Source: CAYJFX01 sp964370315
GTDB lineage: Bacteria; Spirochaetota; Spirochaetia; Treponematales; Treponemataceae
NCBI GenBank assembly: GCA_964370315.1
Contig: CAYJIS010000015.1
Location: 1-31,960 of the forward strand
DNA: 31,960 nt
Direction of reading: 5' to 3'
The notes beneath the pieces were generated by a model that saw only the letters and a list, made by a program, of their open reading frames with translations, made no database searches and was not told where the DNA came from. Shown piece after piece: positions 1-8,980 of this stretch (the stretch's first letter is position 1; each line of letters starts with the position of its first letter). The position numbers were made by a program, and so were the translations under genes.

Positions 1-892
1 TTTTCCAGTTAATTAAGCCAGAGGTTGTAGACATTGAAGGCAAGATTGCTATTTCATCTTGTACACCATCGGCATTTGGCGAAAAAGGACTTCCTTGCAC
101 CATCATGTTAACAGCCCTAGGAACTGCATCAAAAATAATATTTGTAACCTGGGCATTTTTATTTACGTTTCCTGCCCTGTCTCTAGAAACGATTCGATAT
201 GAGTATACACCTTGTTCAACAGCAACGTTGCTATCAGTTTTTCCATCCCATTCAAATTGTTGAGGAGATGAGTTTTCCCATGTGTATGTTCTTACTACAG
301 TGCCTCTGCTATCAAGCACCTGTCCTGTCCAAAGGTCTTCTCTAGATCCACTTTGAGAAATCGCTATTTCTTCTCTATTGCTTCCGCCAAAAATTTTTGC
401 ACTTTCAGAAGGTTGGGTAATTGATATAGAGGGAGGTGTATTATCAACAACGACAGTATACGAAGAGGTTCTGCTTTCGTTTCCATTGTCGTCAGTAGCA
501 CGAACAAAATAGGTGTATATTCCATCTGGAGCAACTTCACCAGAGTCAAAAACACCGTTCCACACAACTTCACTTGGAATTGCAACACCTTCTTTTGGGG
601 CGAACAATTGGCGGAAAAAACTAAAAAAGTTTAAGTCTTCAGGTAGGGCAACTTTATTGCCAACTGTTCTTACAACGTTATTATTAGAATCTTCAATAAC
701 TAAAGCCCATTCACTAACATATCTTCTTTCGCGTATTGCCAAAGGAATGGTTAATTCATCTTGTACACCATCATTGTTTGGTGAAATATACACAGGCTCC
801 CTTGTTTGAGCCTGTATACCAAAAGAAAAAAATAGCATTAAAAAGAGAAGAATGCTCTTTTTAAAAAATTGAGGTTTATTGTTCTTGATCAT
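1..892 (-). CDS. FlgD-type Ig-like repeat protein, exported, partial (C-terminus outside window)
   Basis: An open frame runs from an ATG at 892 to the left edge (297 codons, no stop). Residues 1-27 form a signal peptide: a Lys-rich start, a Leu/Phe-rich core, then a likely cut after GIQA. The mature part begins with SPNNDGVQDE, and a second copy, SPNADGVQDE, lies near the window edge. This SPNxDGxxDE motif opens FlgD-type or gliding-motility-type Ig-like modules. Between the copies are beta-rich stretches such as WNGVFDSGEVAPDGIY and FEWDGKTDSNVAVEQGVY, the usual 'W-DG...G.Y' core of FlgD Ig folds. The ATG overlaps the TAA of the upstream outer-membrane gene by one base and has a good GGGAGGA ribosome site, so the two are probably translationally coupled. 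Inference: a periplasmic or surface protein working with that partner. The exact role is unknown. Confidence 0.75.
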   Translation of the reverse strand, partial: MIKNNKPQFFKKSILLFLMLFFSFGIQAQTREPVYISPNNDGVQDELTIPLAIRERRYVSEWALVIEDSNNNVVRTVGNKVALPEDLNFFSFFRQLFAPKEGVAIPSEVVWNGVFDSGEVAPDGIYTYFVRATDDNGNESRTSSYTVVVDNTPPSISITQPSESAKIFGGSNREEIAISQSGSREDLWTGQVLDSRGTVVRTYTWENSSPQQFEWDGKTDSNVAVEQGVYSYRIVSRDRAGNVNKNAQVTNIIFDAVPRAVNMMVQGSPFSPNADGVQDEIAILPSMSTTSGLINWK

Positions 893-1938
893 TATTCCTC
901 CCATAATATGATTGCAGGTGCTTCAGTATCTTCTAGTCCTAAGTAGGTAGATGCTCCTGCAGAAATAATTGTTATATCATTACTTAAAGCTTTAAATGTT
1001 CCAGATGCAGTAATGCCATTTTCTTTTAGCCCTTGCTTAGCTAAAAAGGAATCATCTTCTGCTGTAAAATCAAATTTTGCACCGATTGAAACACTCGGAT
1101 AATAATTTGCTTTGCCTTGTCCAGCTTCTACTAAGTTGAATTGCCAGCCAGTAGAGACGCTAATCATATCTAAAAACTCAAAGCGCAAATTTGTATCAAA
1201 CACAACGTTTTGAACTCCAGGGAAAGACACATCAAGTGAAATACCTGACTTAACTCGCTCTAGTTGAAACAATGTTCCTGCAAAACCAAGGCGGGGTGTA
1301 ATCATTGAAGGATATGCTGTTGTTGTTTTATCTATACCTTTAACGCCTGTTGTGTTGGCAAGGAATGTTTTTCCCAATTGTGTTAGTGATGCACCAAGTC
1401 TAATGTCACTCATAAAGGGAAGCCAAGAAATTTCGTCTGGAACATACACTACTCCAACATCGGCGTATAAAGCCCAATCAACTCCAAATCCTCCTGCTAC
1501 ACCAAATCCAACGTATAATGAATCTAATATATCTTTTGAAAAGGAGCCTCGTAGTGTGAGGGTGTTTCCAAGTGTCATATCATCAAAATGCATAAAGGCC
1601 CCTTGTGTAGAAGCCGAAAAAACACCGAATCTAGAGGGAATGATTGCTCCCATAGTAAAAGCTTGCCCTAAGTTATTTGTTTTATTTTTACCTATTAGAG
1701 CTGAATATCCTGCAGAAACTATAACGCGTTGTTCTGTTGCTGCGATAGCAGGATTTAAGCTAAGGTGTTCTGGGTTTACTTGAAAAAAAGAACCACCTGC
1801 AACTGATGCTTCTGCTGAAACCATCGAAGGGCTAGAAAAATTATATACATTTTCGCCAGAGAGTGGTGGGTTGTATGCAAAAGCAAACATACATGACACA
1901 CTAAGAGTTACGCAAAAAAGTAATTTTTTTATGTTCAT
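892..1938 (-). CDS. UPF0164/PorV-FadL-like outer-membrane beta-barrel protein
   Basis: A 348-aa protein. The start is set at the ATG at 1938 because GGAGG lies 9 nt upstream and a signal peptide (MNIKKLLFCVTLSV..AFA) follows at once; the in-frame ATG at 1974 has no ribosome site. The mature N-terminus has the LSLNPAIAA segment, resembling the NPA motif of FadL and PorV/PorQ-type barrels. The rest alternates short aromatic and glycine-rich strands (GFGVAGGFGVDWALYADVGVVYV, split here by loops), as in outer-membrane barrels. Treponemes carry several paralogues of this family (UPF0164), some modelled as fatty-acid or hydrophobic-ligand transporters. The stop overlaps the start of the Ig-like gene, so the pair forms one unit. 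The assignment is by sequence style and treponemal context; the ligand is unknown. Confidence 0.65.
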   Translation of the reverse strand: MNIKKLLFCVTLSVSCMFAFAYNPPLSGENVYNFSSPSMVSAEASVAGGSFFQVNPEHLSLNPAIAATEQRVIVSAGYSALIGKNKTNNLGQAFTMGAIIPSRFGVFSASTQGAFMHFDDMTLGNTLTLRGSFSKDILDSLYVGFGVAGGFGVDWALYADVGVVYVPDEISWLPFMSDIRLGASLTQLGKTFLANTTGVKGIDKTTTAYPSMITPRLGFAGTLFQLERVKSGISLDVSFPGVQNVVFDTNLRFEFLDMISVSTGWQFNLVEAGQGKANYYPSVSIGAKFDFTAEDDSFLAKQGLKENGITASGTFKALSNDITIISAGASTYLGLEDTEAPAIILWEE

Positions 1939-2132
1939 AAAAATGTACCTCCATACATAGGTATATTTTATCATAATTTGGAAAAAAAATCCATTAAAAT
2001 CTGTGTATTAATTTTTAATAAAAAAAACATTCGTGGGATAGAGCCTTTATTGTTTTCATTTATTGTGTTATACTATATATATAAAGATACACGGTAATGT
2101 AGTCACAGAAGCCTTAAAAATGTTTGTTTTTT

Positions 2133-2161
2133 TTGACTTTTCTTAACAAAAGGAGTATTCT
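2133..2161 (+). promoter_or_regulatory. sigma70-type promoter, probably leaderless, for the DUF2156 gene
   Basis: TTGACT (2133-2138), a 17-nt spacer and TATTCT (2156-2161). The -10 box ends 7 nt before the ATG at 2169, so transcription should begin at or next to the start codon. The AGGAG at 2151-2155 lies inside the spacer and would not be in the mRNA. Confidence 0.6.
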
Positions 2162-2168
2162 GTATTAG

Positions 2169-3050
2169 ATGAAAAGCATTCCACAATTTCCTACATTTGA
2201 AGTAATTACTTCATACATGCATAATCAATTATATCCCTATTTAAATAATTTAGAAGGTGGAATTTCTGAGTTTACATTTCTTTCTCTTTTACTACACCAA
2301 AAAAAATATAGTTATGAAATAAGTGATCTCGGTGATAATATGTTTGCTTTGAGTGGCAAAGATGCACAAGGTGCTTTTTTTTGTGTGTTTGGTGGCTGCC
2401 CATGTAAAGCGTCTGTTACACGTTTATTAGAAATGTTTGGAAGGTGGAAGCATATATCACAGGATGTATACGATTCATGCTCGAATATTTTTTCAGAACT
2501 GCAATGTGAGCCATTTGACGATAGAAACAACGCAGACTATTTATATTTGAGAGAAAAACTCGCAAGTCTTGCGGGGAAGTCTTTGCATAAAAAAAGAAAT
2601 TTGGCAAATAATTTTGAGAATACATACACGTGCACCATAAAGCCATTAGACATATCAACTGCAGCGGATGCAGGGGATGTTTTAGATGAGTGGCAAAAAA
2701 CTCGCCCTGAAGGATTGCCAACCGATTATGAGCAGTGTTTTTCGGCTCTTTCAATATTGGCATTTACAGAGCAACAACATGGATGGATAGTCTATGCAGA
2801 TTCAAAACCTGTGGCTTGGGCCTTGGGTGAATATATTGCTAAGGGAAAAATGTTTGTTGTGCACTTTGAAAAAGGTCTTGACAATTACAAGGGAGTATAT
2901 CAATATGTTAATAGGGCAACAGCGCAATCACTGCCAGATAGTGTAGTGTATATTAACAGAGAACAGGATTTAGGTGATGAAGGATTAAGACAGGCTAAAA
3001 TGACGTATCGTCCTATAGGCTTTGTTACAAAATACCAACTGCAAAAATAA
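2169..3050 (+). CDS. DUF2156 (LPG-synthase C-terminal-like, GNAT-fold) protein
   Basis: A 293-aa cytoplasmic protein without signal or membrane segments. The segment YLREKLASLAGKSLHKKRN (about residues 126-144) and the C-terminal INREQDLGDEGLRQAK (about 262-277) are hallmarks of the DUF2156 family, which has the tandem GNAT-like fold of the phosphatidylglycerol lysyltransferase catalytic domain. Stand-alone DUF2156 proteins are widespread in anaerobes, and their acceptor is generally unknown. The N-terminal half has Cys-rich patches (FGGCPCKAS), which are not diagnostic. The threonine synthase gene follows after 15 nt, so the two are likely co-transcribed. An aminoacyl- or acyl-transferase role is inferred from the family fold only; the substrate cannot be read from the sequence. 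Confidence 0.8.
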   Translation: MKSIPQFPTFEVITSYMHNQLYPYLNNLEGGISEFTFLSLLLHQKKYSYEISDLGDNMFALSGKDAQGAFFCVFGGCPCKASVTRLLEMFGRWKHISQDVYDSCSNIFSELQCEPFDDRNNADYLYLREKLASLAGKSLHKKRNLANNFENTYTCTIKPLDISTAADAGDVLDEWQKTRPEGLPTDYEQCFSALSILAFTEQQHGWIVYADSKPVAWALGEYIAKGKMFVVHFEKGLDNYKGVYQYVNRATAQSLPDSVVYINREQDLGDEGLRQAKMTYRPIGFVTKYQLQK

Positions 3051-3065
3051 TAAGGGGAATAAATT

Positions 3066-4379
3066 TTGAAATTTGTGAGTACAAGAAATAATTCCGAGCA
3101 AGTATCGTTTTCGAATGCAATATTACAATGTTTGCCGACTGACGGGGGCTTATATGTTCCTGCCTACCCAGAGGACTTGCGCCCGTGGGTTTCACATTTA
3201 AACGAAAAAACCTCGTTTGCTTCACTTGCAGGTTCTCTAACGTCTGCATTGATAAAAGAAGAGTTTAGTCCAATTATTAGTGAGTCCATTGCAAACCAGG
3301 CCTTTACTTTTAGCCCCGAATTACGAAAGTTAGATGATAATTTTTACGTATTAGAATTATTTCACGGTCCAACAGGAAATCATAAAGATTTTGGTTTGTC
3401 ATATCTTTCTTCTTGCCTTGAACATGTTTTGCTAATGAAAGAGACAAATGCAGTAGTATTGGCATCGACAGACGGAGAAACGGGGGCTGCAATTACGTGT
3501 GCTCTTAGAGGTAAAAAAAATATAAAAGCTATTTTGCTGTTTGCAAAAGGTACAAGTAAGGGCTACAAGGATGAAGATTGTGTTTGGAATGGAGGCAATA
3601 TATACCCTGTAGAAGTTGATGGGGATAAGAGTGTTTGTTATGAACTTACTCGTAAAATATATAGTAAAAGAGACTTGATAGAAAAACATTCATTAACATT
3701 GGCAAATACGGCAAATATTGGGCGATTATTACCACACACATTTTTATATATGTACGCATTTTCGCGTTTAAAGAATACTTTAAATGATGAGCTGTATTAT
3801 GCTTTGCATTCAGGAAATTATGGAAACTTAACGGCTGGTATGTACGCATGGCGCTATTCTTTGCCATTGAATGGAATGATAACAAATTGTACTTCTGCCC
3901 TAACCCAAGATAGCATGGGAAAATGTTCTGTATTGGATTCTCTTGTTCCACTTGCAAAACGAGGCCCTGCAGATCCTGTTGAACCTTCAAGTATTGAAAG
4001 ACTCGAAGAAATTTTTGCTGCTAATGCTGCTGTTATGAAGGCTCTTGTATTTCCAGCTCCAGTAAATGATGCAGAGTTAGCAGAGGCGTCACAAACACTA
4101 TTTACAAAATATGGAATGTTCTATGATTGTGAAACAGCAAAGGCCTATGCTGCAGCAACAAAGACTGGGTTAATCCACAAAGAAGATGGTACTACCTTGG
4201 TATTGGTTTCTTTTAAGGATCCTTCTCTTTCTACAAAAGCAATACGGACGTTGTGTGGAGAGTCTCCAAAGATGAGCGAGAAACTATTGTCTGTGTTTGA
4301 GCCAATAAAGCCAAAAAAATGTATACCTGCAAGCATTGAAGCTGTTGAAGCAATTCTTAATGAATTAAATCAGATGTAA
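3066..4379 (+). CDS. thrC: Threonine synthase
   Basis: A 437-aa PLP enzyme that converts O-phosphohomoserine to threonine and phosphate in the cytoplasm. The N-terminus (MKFVSTRNNSEQVSFSNAIL..PTDGGLYVP) is typical of the bacterial threonine synthase N-terminal domain. The PLP lysine is K107 in FHGPTGNHKDFG. A conserved SGNYGNLTAG phosphate-binding loop follows near residue 256, and length matches the longer ThrC class. The start is TTG at 3066, with AAGGGGA 7 nt upstream; the nearby GTG lies too far in. It follows the DUF2156 gene by 15 nt. It converges on the amylase-family gene, leaving one base between the two stop codons and no obvious hairpin terminator. In FHGPTGNHKDFG, 'GNH' replaces the more common 'xAF' before the lysine; this variant does not remove a catalytic residue. 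Confidence 0.93.
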   Translation: MKFVSTRNNSEQVSFSNAILQCLPTDGGLYVPAYPEDLRPWVSHLNEKTSFASLAGSLTSALIKEEFSPIISESIANQAFTFSPELRKLDDNFYVLELFHGPTGNHKDFGLSYLSSCLEHVLLMKETNAVVLASTDGETGAAITCALRGKKNIKAILLFAKGTSKGYKDEDCVWNGGNIYPVEVDGDKSVCYELTRKIYSKRDLIEKHSLTLANTANIGRLLPHTFLYMYAFSRLKNTLNDELYYALHSGNYGNLTAGMYAWRYSLPLNGMITNCTSALTQDSMGKCSVLDSLVPLAKRGPADPVEPSSIERLEEIFAANAAVMKALVFPAPVNDAELAEASQTLFTKYGMFYDCETAKAYAAATKTGLIHKEDGTTLVLVSFKDPSLSTKAIRTLCGESPKMSEKLLSVFEPIKPKKCIPASIEAVEAILNELNQM

Positions 4380-4380
4380 A

Positions 4381-7300
4381 TTACGTTTTTTTAGTAGTTG
4401 CCTTTTGTTTTTTTATTACCGATTTTGGCTTTAAAATGTTCAGTAAGTTATCAATTTTATACTCTGAGTTGTCTATGGCTTCTAATATACCATCCCAAAG
4501 TTTGTTTAAGCTTTCGTATTGATTTTCGTTGGCGCTAAAGAGGGTATACAACATTGTAGAAGCCCAGACAATATCTTGTGCTTTTTCTTTATTAAACCAT
4601 AGAACATCGTTAAACATATTCATCCCGAGTAAAGGCATGGCAATATCTTTCTGTACAAATTTTCCCATTGATTTCCAAGCGGTAAATTGTAAATCCTTTG
4701 TATCAATTTTTATATCGCAGAAATCTGTTACAGCTAAAAACATTTTAAACTGATAGTACATATCTTTTGAAGGTTTGCCCATGGCAACAAGAATATCTCG
4801 CATCTTACGTTCTAAGCACCATAATTGAACAAGGTTTCGTGTGTTTTGTGCTGTTGCACCTGTGCCAAGAACTTCGCGCAGGATAAATAAAATGCAAAAT
4901 CCGCCAAGTATTTCACTCATGTATGGACGAGACAACATGCTTTGATATAAACGAACTATAAGTGTATTTTTTGCTCCATCGGAGCTTCTTGCATTGTCGC
5001 ATAACGTTACAAGGGTTTTTATTGACTCTTCAAATTTTTCCCACACTCGTTTTGGATTGCATATTCGTTTTTTTGTGTTTTTTGGAAGTACTGTTGTAGA
5101 TCCGTAGTTTCCTTCAATAAAAGTTTCTAGCATGTTTATATATTCAAGACCTGCAGGTTTTGATGTTTTTAATAGTTGCTCGATAGAGAGAGGCTTTTTT
5201 TGTGTTTCTTTTGCGGAGGCAGTTTTTATAAGGTGTGGGGCGCAAAGTTCAGCTATCCCATCAAAAAACTGTATGCTTGCAAATTTTTGTAAACTAGTAT
5301 AGAGATCTTTTAGAAATACTTCTTTTAAAGCAACGTCAATGTCAATAACACCTTGACCGTCAAGTTCCTTGCAAAGAACGTGGTACATTCCTGTGTCATC
5401 ATCTTGCACTTCTGATATATCCATGAGGACTTGGTATTCATAACCATTTAAATATAAAAAGATACCCTTTTCATAAAGCTCTTTGCTTGAGCGTATATAC
5501 CATAATCCTGACTTTTGTTCTCTAAAAATGCAGTAATGTTTTGTATCATTTGTAAGGGCAATAGCTTGTGCTATATGTTGCGTGTGTTTTTGTATGTTTC
5601 CGTTTTCATCTTTTACTGCATATTGACAAGACTGTGAAATCCAGCCAGAAGCTCTTTCGTATGTATTATTATAAAAGACAATACTTTTTTCATCTTCAAA
5701 TCGATTAGAATAGGCAAAAATGTTTTCATTTACATTATTGTCAGTCCATACATCATATAAACGGAAGTTTTCAATTTGTGAAAATAAATAGCGTTTTTTC
5801 ATTAATGGAAATATGTCATGTTTATGCCTGTCAATTAGGTCGAAGTCTTTTTGTTCATCCCAATAGGCCTTTGTGTATTCCATTCCATATTTTTCGCCAT
5901 ACCCTTCTATTTGTCCATGTCCAAACATAGGAAGTCCAGGCATTGTTACCATTAAAGTGCAAACACCAAAGTATTTGTCGCCTTTTCCAAATTGTGCAAC
6001 AGCGGTTTCTTCATCAGGGTTATTCATGAAGTTTACGAAGCGTTTCAAAATTTGAGGGTCAAATTCTATGGTGTTTTTTATTGTAGAACGATATTTACTG
6101 TTTTCTTCTGTTTTTAACATGTTCATAAATGCAGAATTATATACTCTGTGCATTCCAAGTGTTCGAACAAAATATCCTTCCATCATCCAAAAGGCCTCTG
6201 CCAGTAAAAGTGTGTCGGGGATCTCTGTTGCGATTCTGTCTACAACTTCTCGCCAAAATTCATTTGGAATTGCAGCGTCAAAAGCTTCATCGCTTATAGC
6301 GTGTTCTGCTCTACTTGCTATGTCTCCGCCTTGTCCTGGGGCGGGAAACCAAAGGCGACGTATATGTTTTTTTGCTAAAACCATTGCAGCATCAAATCGA
6401 ATAACTGAAAAATTTCTTGCTACATGTAATATTTTTTGAATAACTTCTTCTCTTGCTTCAGGGTTTAAAAAATCTATTTGAGCTGTATCGTTCCACGGCA
6501 TTCCTGTTCCATCATTTCCGTGATATAAGTAGCATGTATCCCCCGTTGTATTGTCTACTCTTTTATATACAACAGCGCAATCTGTTTTTGAATAATAGCG
6601 GTCTTCTAAAAAAATACTAATACGGGGATCTAAAGAAAGATTTTCGCCATTAAATGTGTATGTTGGAAATGGACAATCATGGGTTCGTATAAATAGGTGT
6701 GGCTTTTCAACAACCCATTTTGAATCCATCGCGGTATGGTTTGGTACCATGTCGGCTGCAATGCGAATACCTCGATATGACAATCTTTTGCGTAGATTGT
6801 CTAGTGCTTCCCATCCTCCAAGGTTTTCTGCAATTTCATAATCATGCAAGCTATAGGCACTGGAAGTTGCCTCTGGATTTCCGTTTATTTGCTTTATTCT
6901 TTTACTTGCCCATGATCTCTCCCATAGGCCTATAAGCCAGAGAGATGTAAATCCTTGAAGAGCAAGGTTGTCGAGTTCTTCATCAGGAATTTGATCGAGT
7001 CTCGTTATTTCTTGCTTATATTGTTTTGAAAGTTGATCAAGCCAAACAAGGACTGTTTTAGCCATAAGTACAACATTTCCCATCCAGTCTTTGTCTGGGC
7101 TAAAGCGCTCGTATTCATGCAATAAAGAATCATAATTGTATGTTTCCATAGGAGGTGGACCAGAAAAGTGTCCGCTCCACCCTGGCTTTTCTTCTTCTGT
7201 CATCATGTCGATTCCAGAAAGGAGGCGCAGAATATGGTTTGATAAAAAATCTTTCCAGTGTGTTCTTATGTAATCAAGCTGGCCTTTAAGACTATCTGGG

Positions 7301-7935
7301 CTTGCTATGATTGGCTCTCGAAGCATAGAAACTAAATCTGTATGATTTGGCCCATAGTACGGCTGAGTGTCAAAAAAAGTTTGAATCATAGACCATGCTT
7401 TTTTGTACGATGCATTTTTTTTAAGTTTATTGTCATTAAAAAGTACGTAGAAAGGTTCAAAGGCCGGGTTTTCATTTGCAAGTACCAAAACCATTAATTC
7501 TTCAACAGTTGATATTGAGTTTTGTTTTTTCTTGCTACCTTCTAAGAGGTAGTCTTTTTCGGACAGTTTATTTTGGTATACCGCAACAGGTGGAAACTCT
7601 TTTGTGAAATCTAAAAGTAGTGTGTCTGTCTTGTCTTTTCCAAGCGTTGTTTCTAAGTTTTCAAGGAGTTCTTCAAAGGCTTGTTTGTTTTTTGAATTAC
7701 GAAAGCTTTCACAGACTATATGATAAATTTCGTCTATTAAGCCCATTGCATTGAGCTGTCCTGCTTTTATGTATTTTGTAGGCTCTGCTACAGGGTTTAG
7801 TGTTTCATTTATTTTTTTTGCAAAGAGGCGGACATTCTTAAAATTAGAAAAAACCACGTTGCCGTTTGTTGAAAATAAAGGAAGGGAAAAGTTACACTTA
7901 TCCCTAATAACTCGTGACACATGAAATTCCATCAT
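4381..7935 (-). CDS. Large GH13 alpha-amylase-family protein with long N- and C-terminal extensions
   Basis: 1184 aa, no signal peptide, so probably cytoplasmic and acting on glycogen or maltodextrin. The start is the ATG at 7935, with GAGG 8 nt upstream; an in-frame TTG at 7953 lacks a site. The GH13 barrel spans roughly residues 320-760. Region I is DMVPNHT (about 395-401), region II is IRFDAAMVLAKKH with the nucleophile Asp near 515, and region III is LLLAEAFW with the acid/base Glu near 580. Region IV is FVNFMNNPDEE near 633: the transition-state Asp is present but the usual preceding His is Pro. About 290 residues before the barrel and over 350 after it are helical and unrecognised. The family is secure, but the reaction (hydrolase or transglycosylase) is not. 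A palindromic operator overlaps its promoter. It converges on thrC with a 1-nt gap. Confidence 0.85.
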   Translation of the reverse strand: MMEFHVSRVIRDKCNFSLPLFSTNGNVVFSNFKNVRLFAKKINETLNPVAEPTKYIKAGQLNAMGLIDEIYHIVCESFRNSKNKQAFEELLENLETTLGKDKTDTLLLDFTKEFPPVAVYQNKLSEKDYLLEGSKKKQNSISTVEELMVLVLANENPAFEPFYVLFNDNKLKKNASYKKAWSMIQTFFDTQPYYGPNHTDLVSMLREPIIASPDSLKGQLDYIRTHWKDFLSNHILRLLSGIDMMTEEEKPGWSGHFSGPPPMETYNYDSLLHEYERFSPDKDWMGNVVLMAKTVLVWLDQLSKQYKQEITRLDQIPDEELDNLALQGFTSLWLIGLWERSWASKRIKQINGNPEATSSAYSLHDYEIAENLGGWEALDNLRKRLSYRGIRIAADMVPNHTAMDSKWVVEKPHLFIRTHDCPFPTYTFNGENLSLDPRISIFLEDRYYSKTDCAVVYKRVDNTTGDTCYLYHGNDGTGMPWNDTAQIDFLNPEAREEVIQKILHVARNFSVIRFDAAMVLAKKHIRRLWFPAPGQGGDIASRAEHAISDEAFDAAIPNEFWREVVDRIATEIPDTLLLAEAFWMMEGYFVRTLGMHRVYNSAFMNMLKTEENSKYRSTIKNTIEFDPQILKRFVNFMNNPDEETAVAQFGKGDKYFGVCTLMVTMPGLPMFGHGQIEGYGEKYGMEYTKAYWDEQKDFDLIDRHKHDIFPLMKKRYLFSQIENFRLYDVWTDNNVNENIFAYSNRFEDEKSIVFYNNTYERASGWISQSCQYAVKDENGNIQKHTQHIAQAIALTNDTKHYCIFREQKSGLWYIRSSKELYEKGIFLYLNGYEYQVLMDISEVQDDDTGMYHVLCKELDGQGVIDIDVALKEVFLKDLYTSLQKFASIQFFDGIAELCAPHLIKTASAKETQKKPLSIEQLLKTSKPAGLEYINMLETFIEGNYGSTTVLPKNTKKRICNPKRVWEKFEESIKTLVTLCDNARSSDGAKNTLIVRLYQSMLSRPYMSEILGGFCILFILREVLGTGATAQNTRNLVQLWCLERKMRDILVAMGKPSKDMYYQFKMFLAVTDFCDIKIDTKDLQFTAWKSMGKFVQKDIAMPLLGMNMFNDVLWFNKEKAQDIVWASTMLYTLFSANENQYESLNKLWDGILEAIDNSEYKIDNLLNILKPKSVIKKQKATTKKT

Positions 7936-7967
7936 TTTATAATCCTCTTCCAAAAAATTGTATCTAT

Positions 7968-7997
7968 AGTATATACCATATTTACAAATTTGTAAAT
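7968..7997 (-). promoter_or_regulatory. Promoter with 18-bp palindromic operator for the GH13 gene
   Basis: Reading leftwards, TTTACA (7996-7991), a 17-nt spacer and TATACT (7973-7968) form a sigma70-type promoter about 33 nt before the ATG. The perfect palindrome ATTTACAAATTTGTAAAT (7980-7997) covers the whole -35 box and half the spacer. That is where a dimeric repressor would block polymerase. The regulator is not identifiable here. Confidence 0.6.
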
Positions 7998-8005
7998 GAA
8001 AAGAA

Positions 8006-8980
8006 CTAAATAAATCCCTTTTTCCAATGCCAAATGGGTTTTGCTAGTTCATTTGAAAATGGTTGAGTTCTATCAAAGTCTGGTAGCCATGTATCGTCTT
8101 CGATTAATTCTTGATAAAATAAGTATTCAAAACAGTAATTGTGTATTGATTGTTCGATATCTGAAAACTCTTTTTGTGAAACAGGTCTGTTTGGTGCTTT
8201 GTTAGATGATAGTTTTTTTATTGGAGTGTATTGACTCATAATTGAAATGCAAGCTTTTCCATCAGCATTGAGTTTTAGCCAATCGAGTACATCAAAGCTG
8301 TCTTGGATAAAAGAAGGTAAGACAAGGTGGCGGATGATAACCCCTGAAAGCATTTTTTCAGTTGACTGATTATTTTTTGTAACACTTTCTAGCTGCAGAG
8401 GTGCCATTTTAATCATTTTAGTAATTGCTTCAGTTGCAGTTTTTGCGTAGTCTTTTGTAAAAAATAAATCGTTAGAAATATTGTTGTTTAATGTCTTTAA
8501 ATCTGGAAGCCATATGTCTACTACATCCGAAAGTAGTTCTAAGGCTTCTAAGGTTTCAAAGGCCGATGAGTTCCAGCAAATCGGGATTGTAAGCCCTTGT
8601 TTTTTTGCTTCTTTTAGTCCGTGTGCTAAAGCTGGTATGGCATGACTTCCTGTTACAATATTAATGTTTTCAGCGCCAGCTTCTTGAAGTGCAAGGCAAA
8701 TACTACTAAACTCTTGCGGGGTTACTGTTTTTCCCATGCCTTCCTTTGATATTTGGTAGTTTTGACAAAACACACAGCCTAGATTACAACCGCTTATAAA
8801 GATGGTCCCTGATCCTCCCTGTACCGTTATCACAGGTTCTTCTCCAAAATGGAGACATGCACTACCGATTTTTAATTGAGAGTCTTCGTTGCAAAAGGCT
8901 TTTTCCCCATTGTTTCTGTTTATGCCACAAGCTCTGGGGCATTGTATACACGCATTATACTGCAAAAGTATTGGTTTCAT
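8006..8980 (-). CDS. Radical SAM protein, PflA/PflX-like (COG1313 type)
   Basis: A 324-aa cytoplasmic protein. The radical SAM cluster ligands are C65, C69 and C72 in SGCNLGCVFCQNYQIS. An N-terminal Cys set (C11, C14, C18, C30 in NACIQCPRACG...KAFC) could bind a second Fe-S cluster or zinc. The body (ICWNSSAFET, DIWLPDLKT) matches the 'putative pyruvate formate-lyase activating enzyme' group (COG1313), whose targets are mostly unknown. The 324-aa length is within the family range. The ATG overlaps the TGA of the upstream small gene by four bases (ATGA), a translational-coupling arrangement. No glycyl-radical enzyme gene lies in the window, so the substrate cannot be inferred from neighbours. 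Confidence in the fold is high and in the function low. Confidence 0.85.
   Translation of the reverse strand: MKPILLQYNACIQCPRACGINRNNGEKAFCNEDSQLKIGSACLHFGEEPVITVQGGSGTIFISGCNLGCVFCQNYQISKEGMGKTVTPQEFSSICLALQEAGAENINIVTGSHAIPALAHGLKEAKKQGLTIPICWNSSAFETLEALELLSDVVDIWLPDLKTLNNNISNDLFFTKDYAKTATEAITKMIKMAPLQLESVTKNNQSTEKMLSGVIIRHLVLPSFIQDSFDVLDWLKLNADGKACISIMSQYTPIKKLSSNKAPNRPVSQKEFSDIEQSIHNYCFEYLFYQELIEDDTWLPDFDRTQPFSNELAKPIWHWKKGFI

Noticed and set aside
1352..1783. A 143-codon plus-strand frame inside the outer-membrane gene.
   Set aside because: The minus-strand gene has a signal peptide, ribosome site and family features over the same bases; the plus frame has none.
4376..4400. A terminator between thrC and the GH13 gene.
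   Set aside because: The stops are one base apart and no stable hairpin is visible, only a T run.
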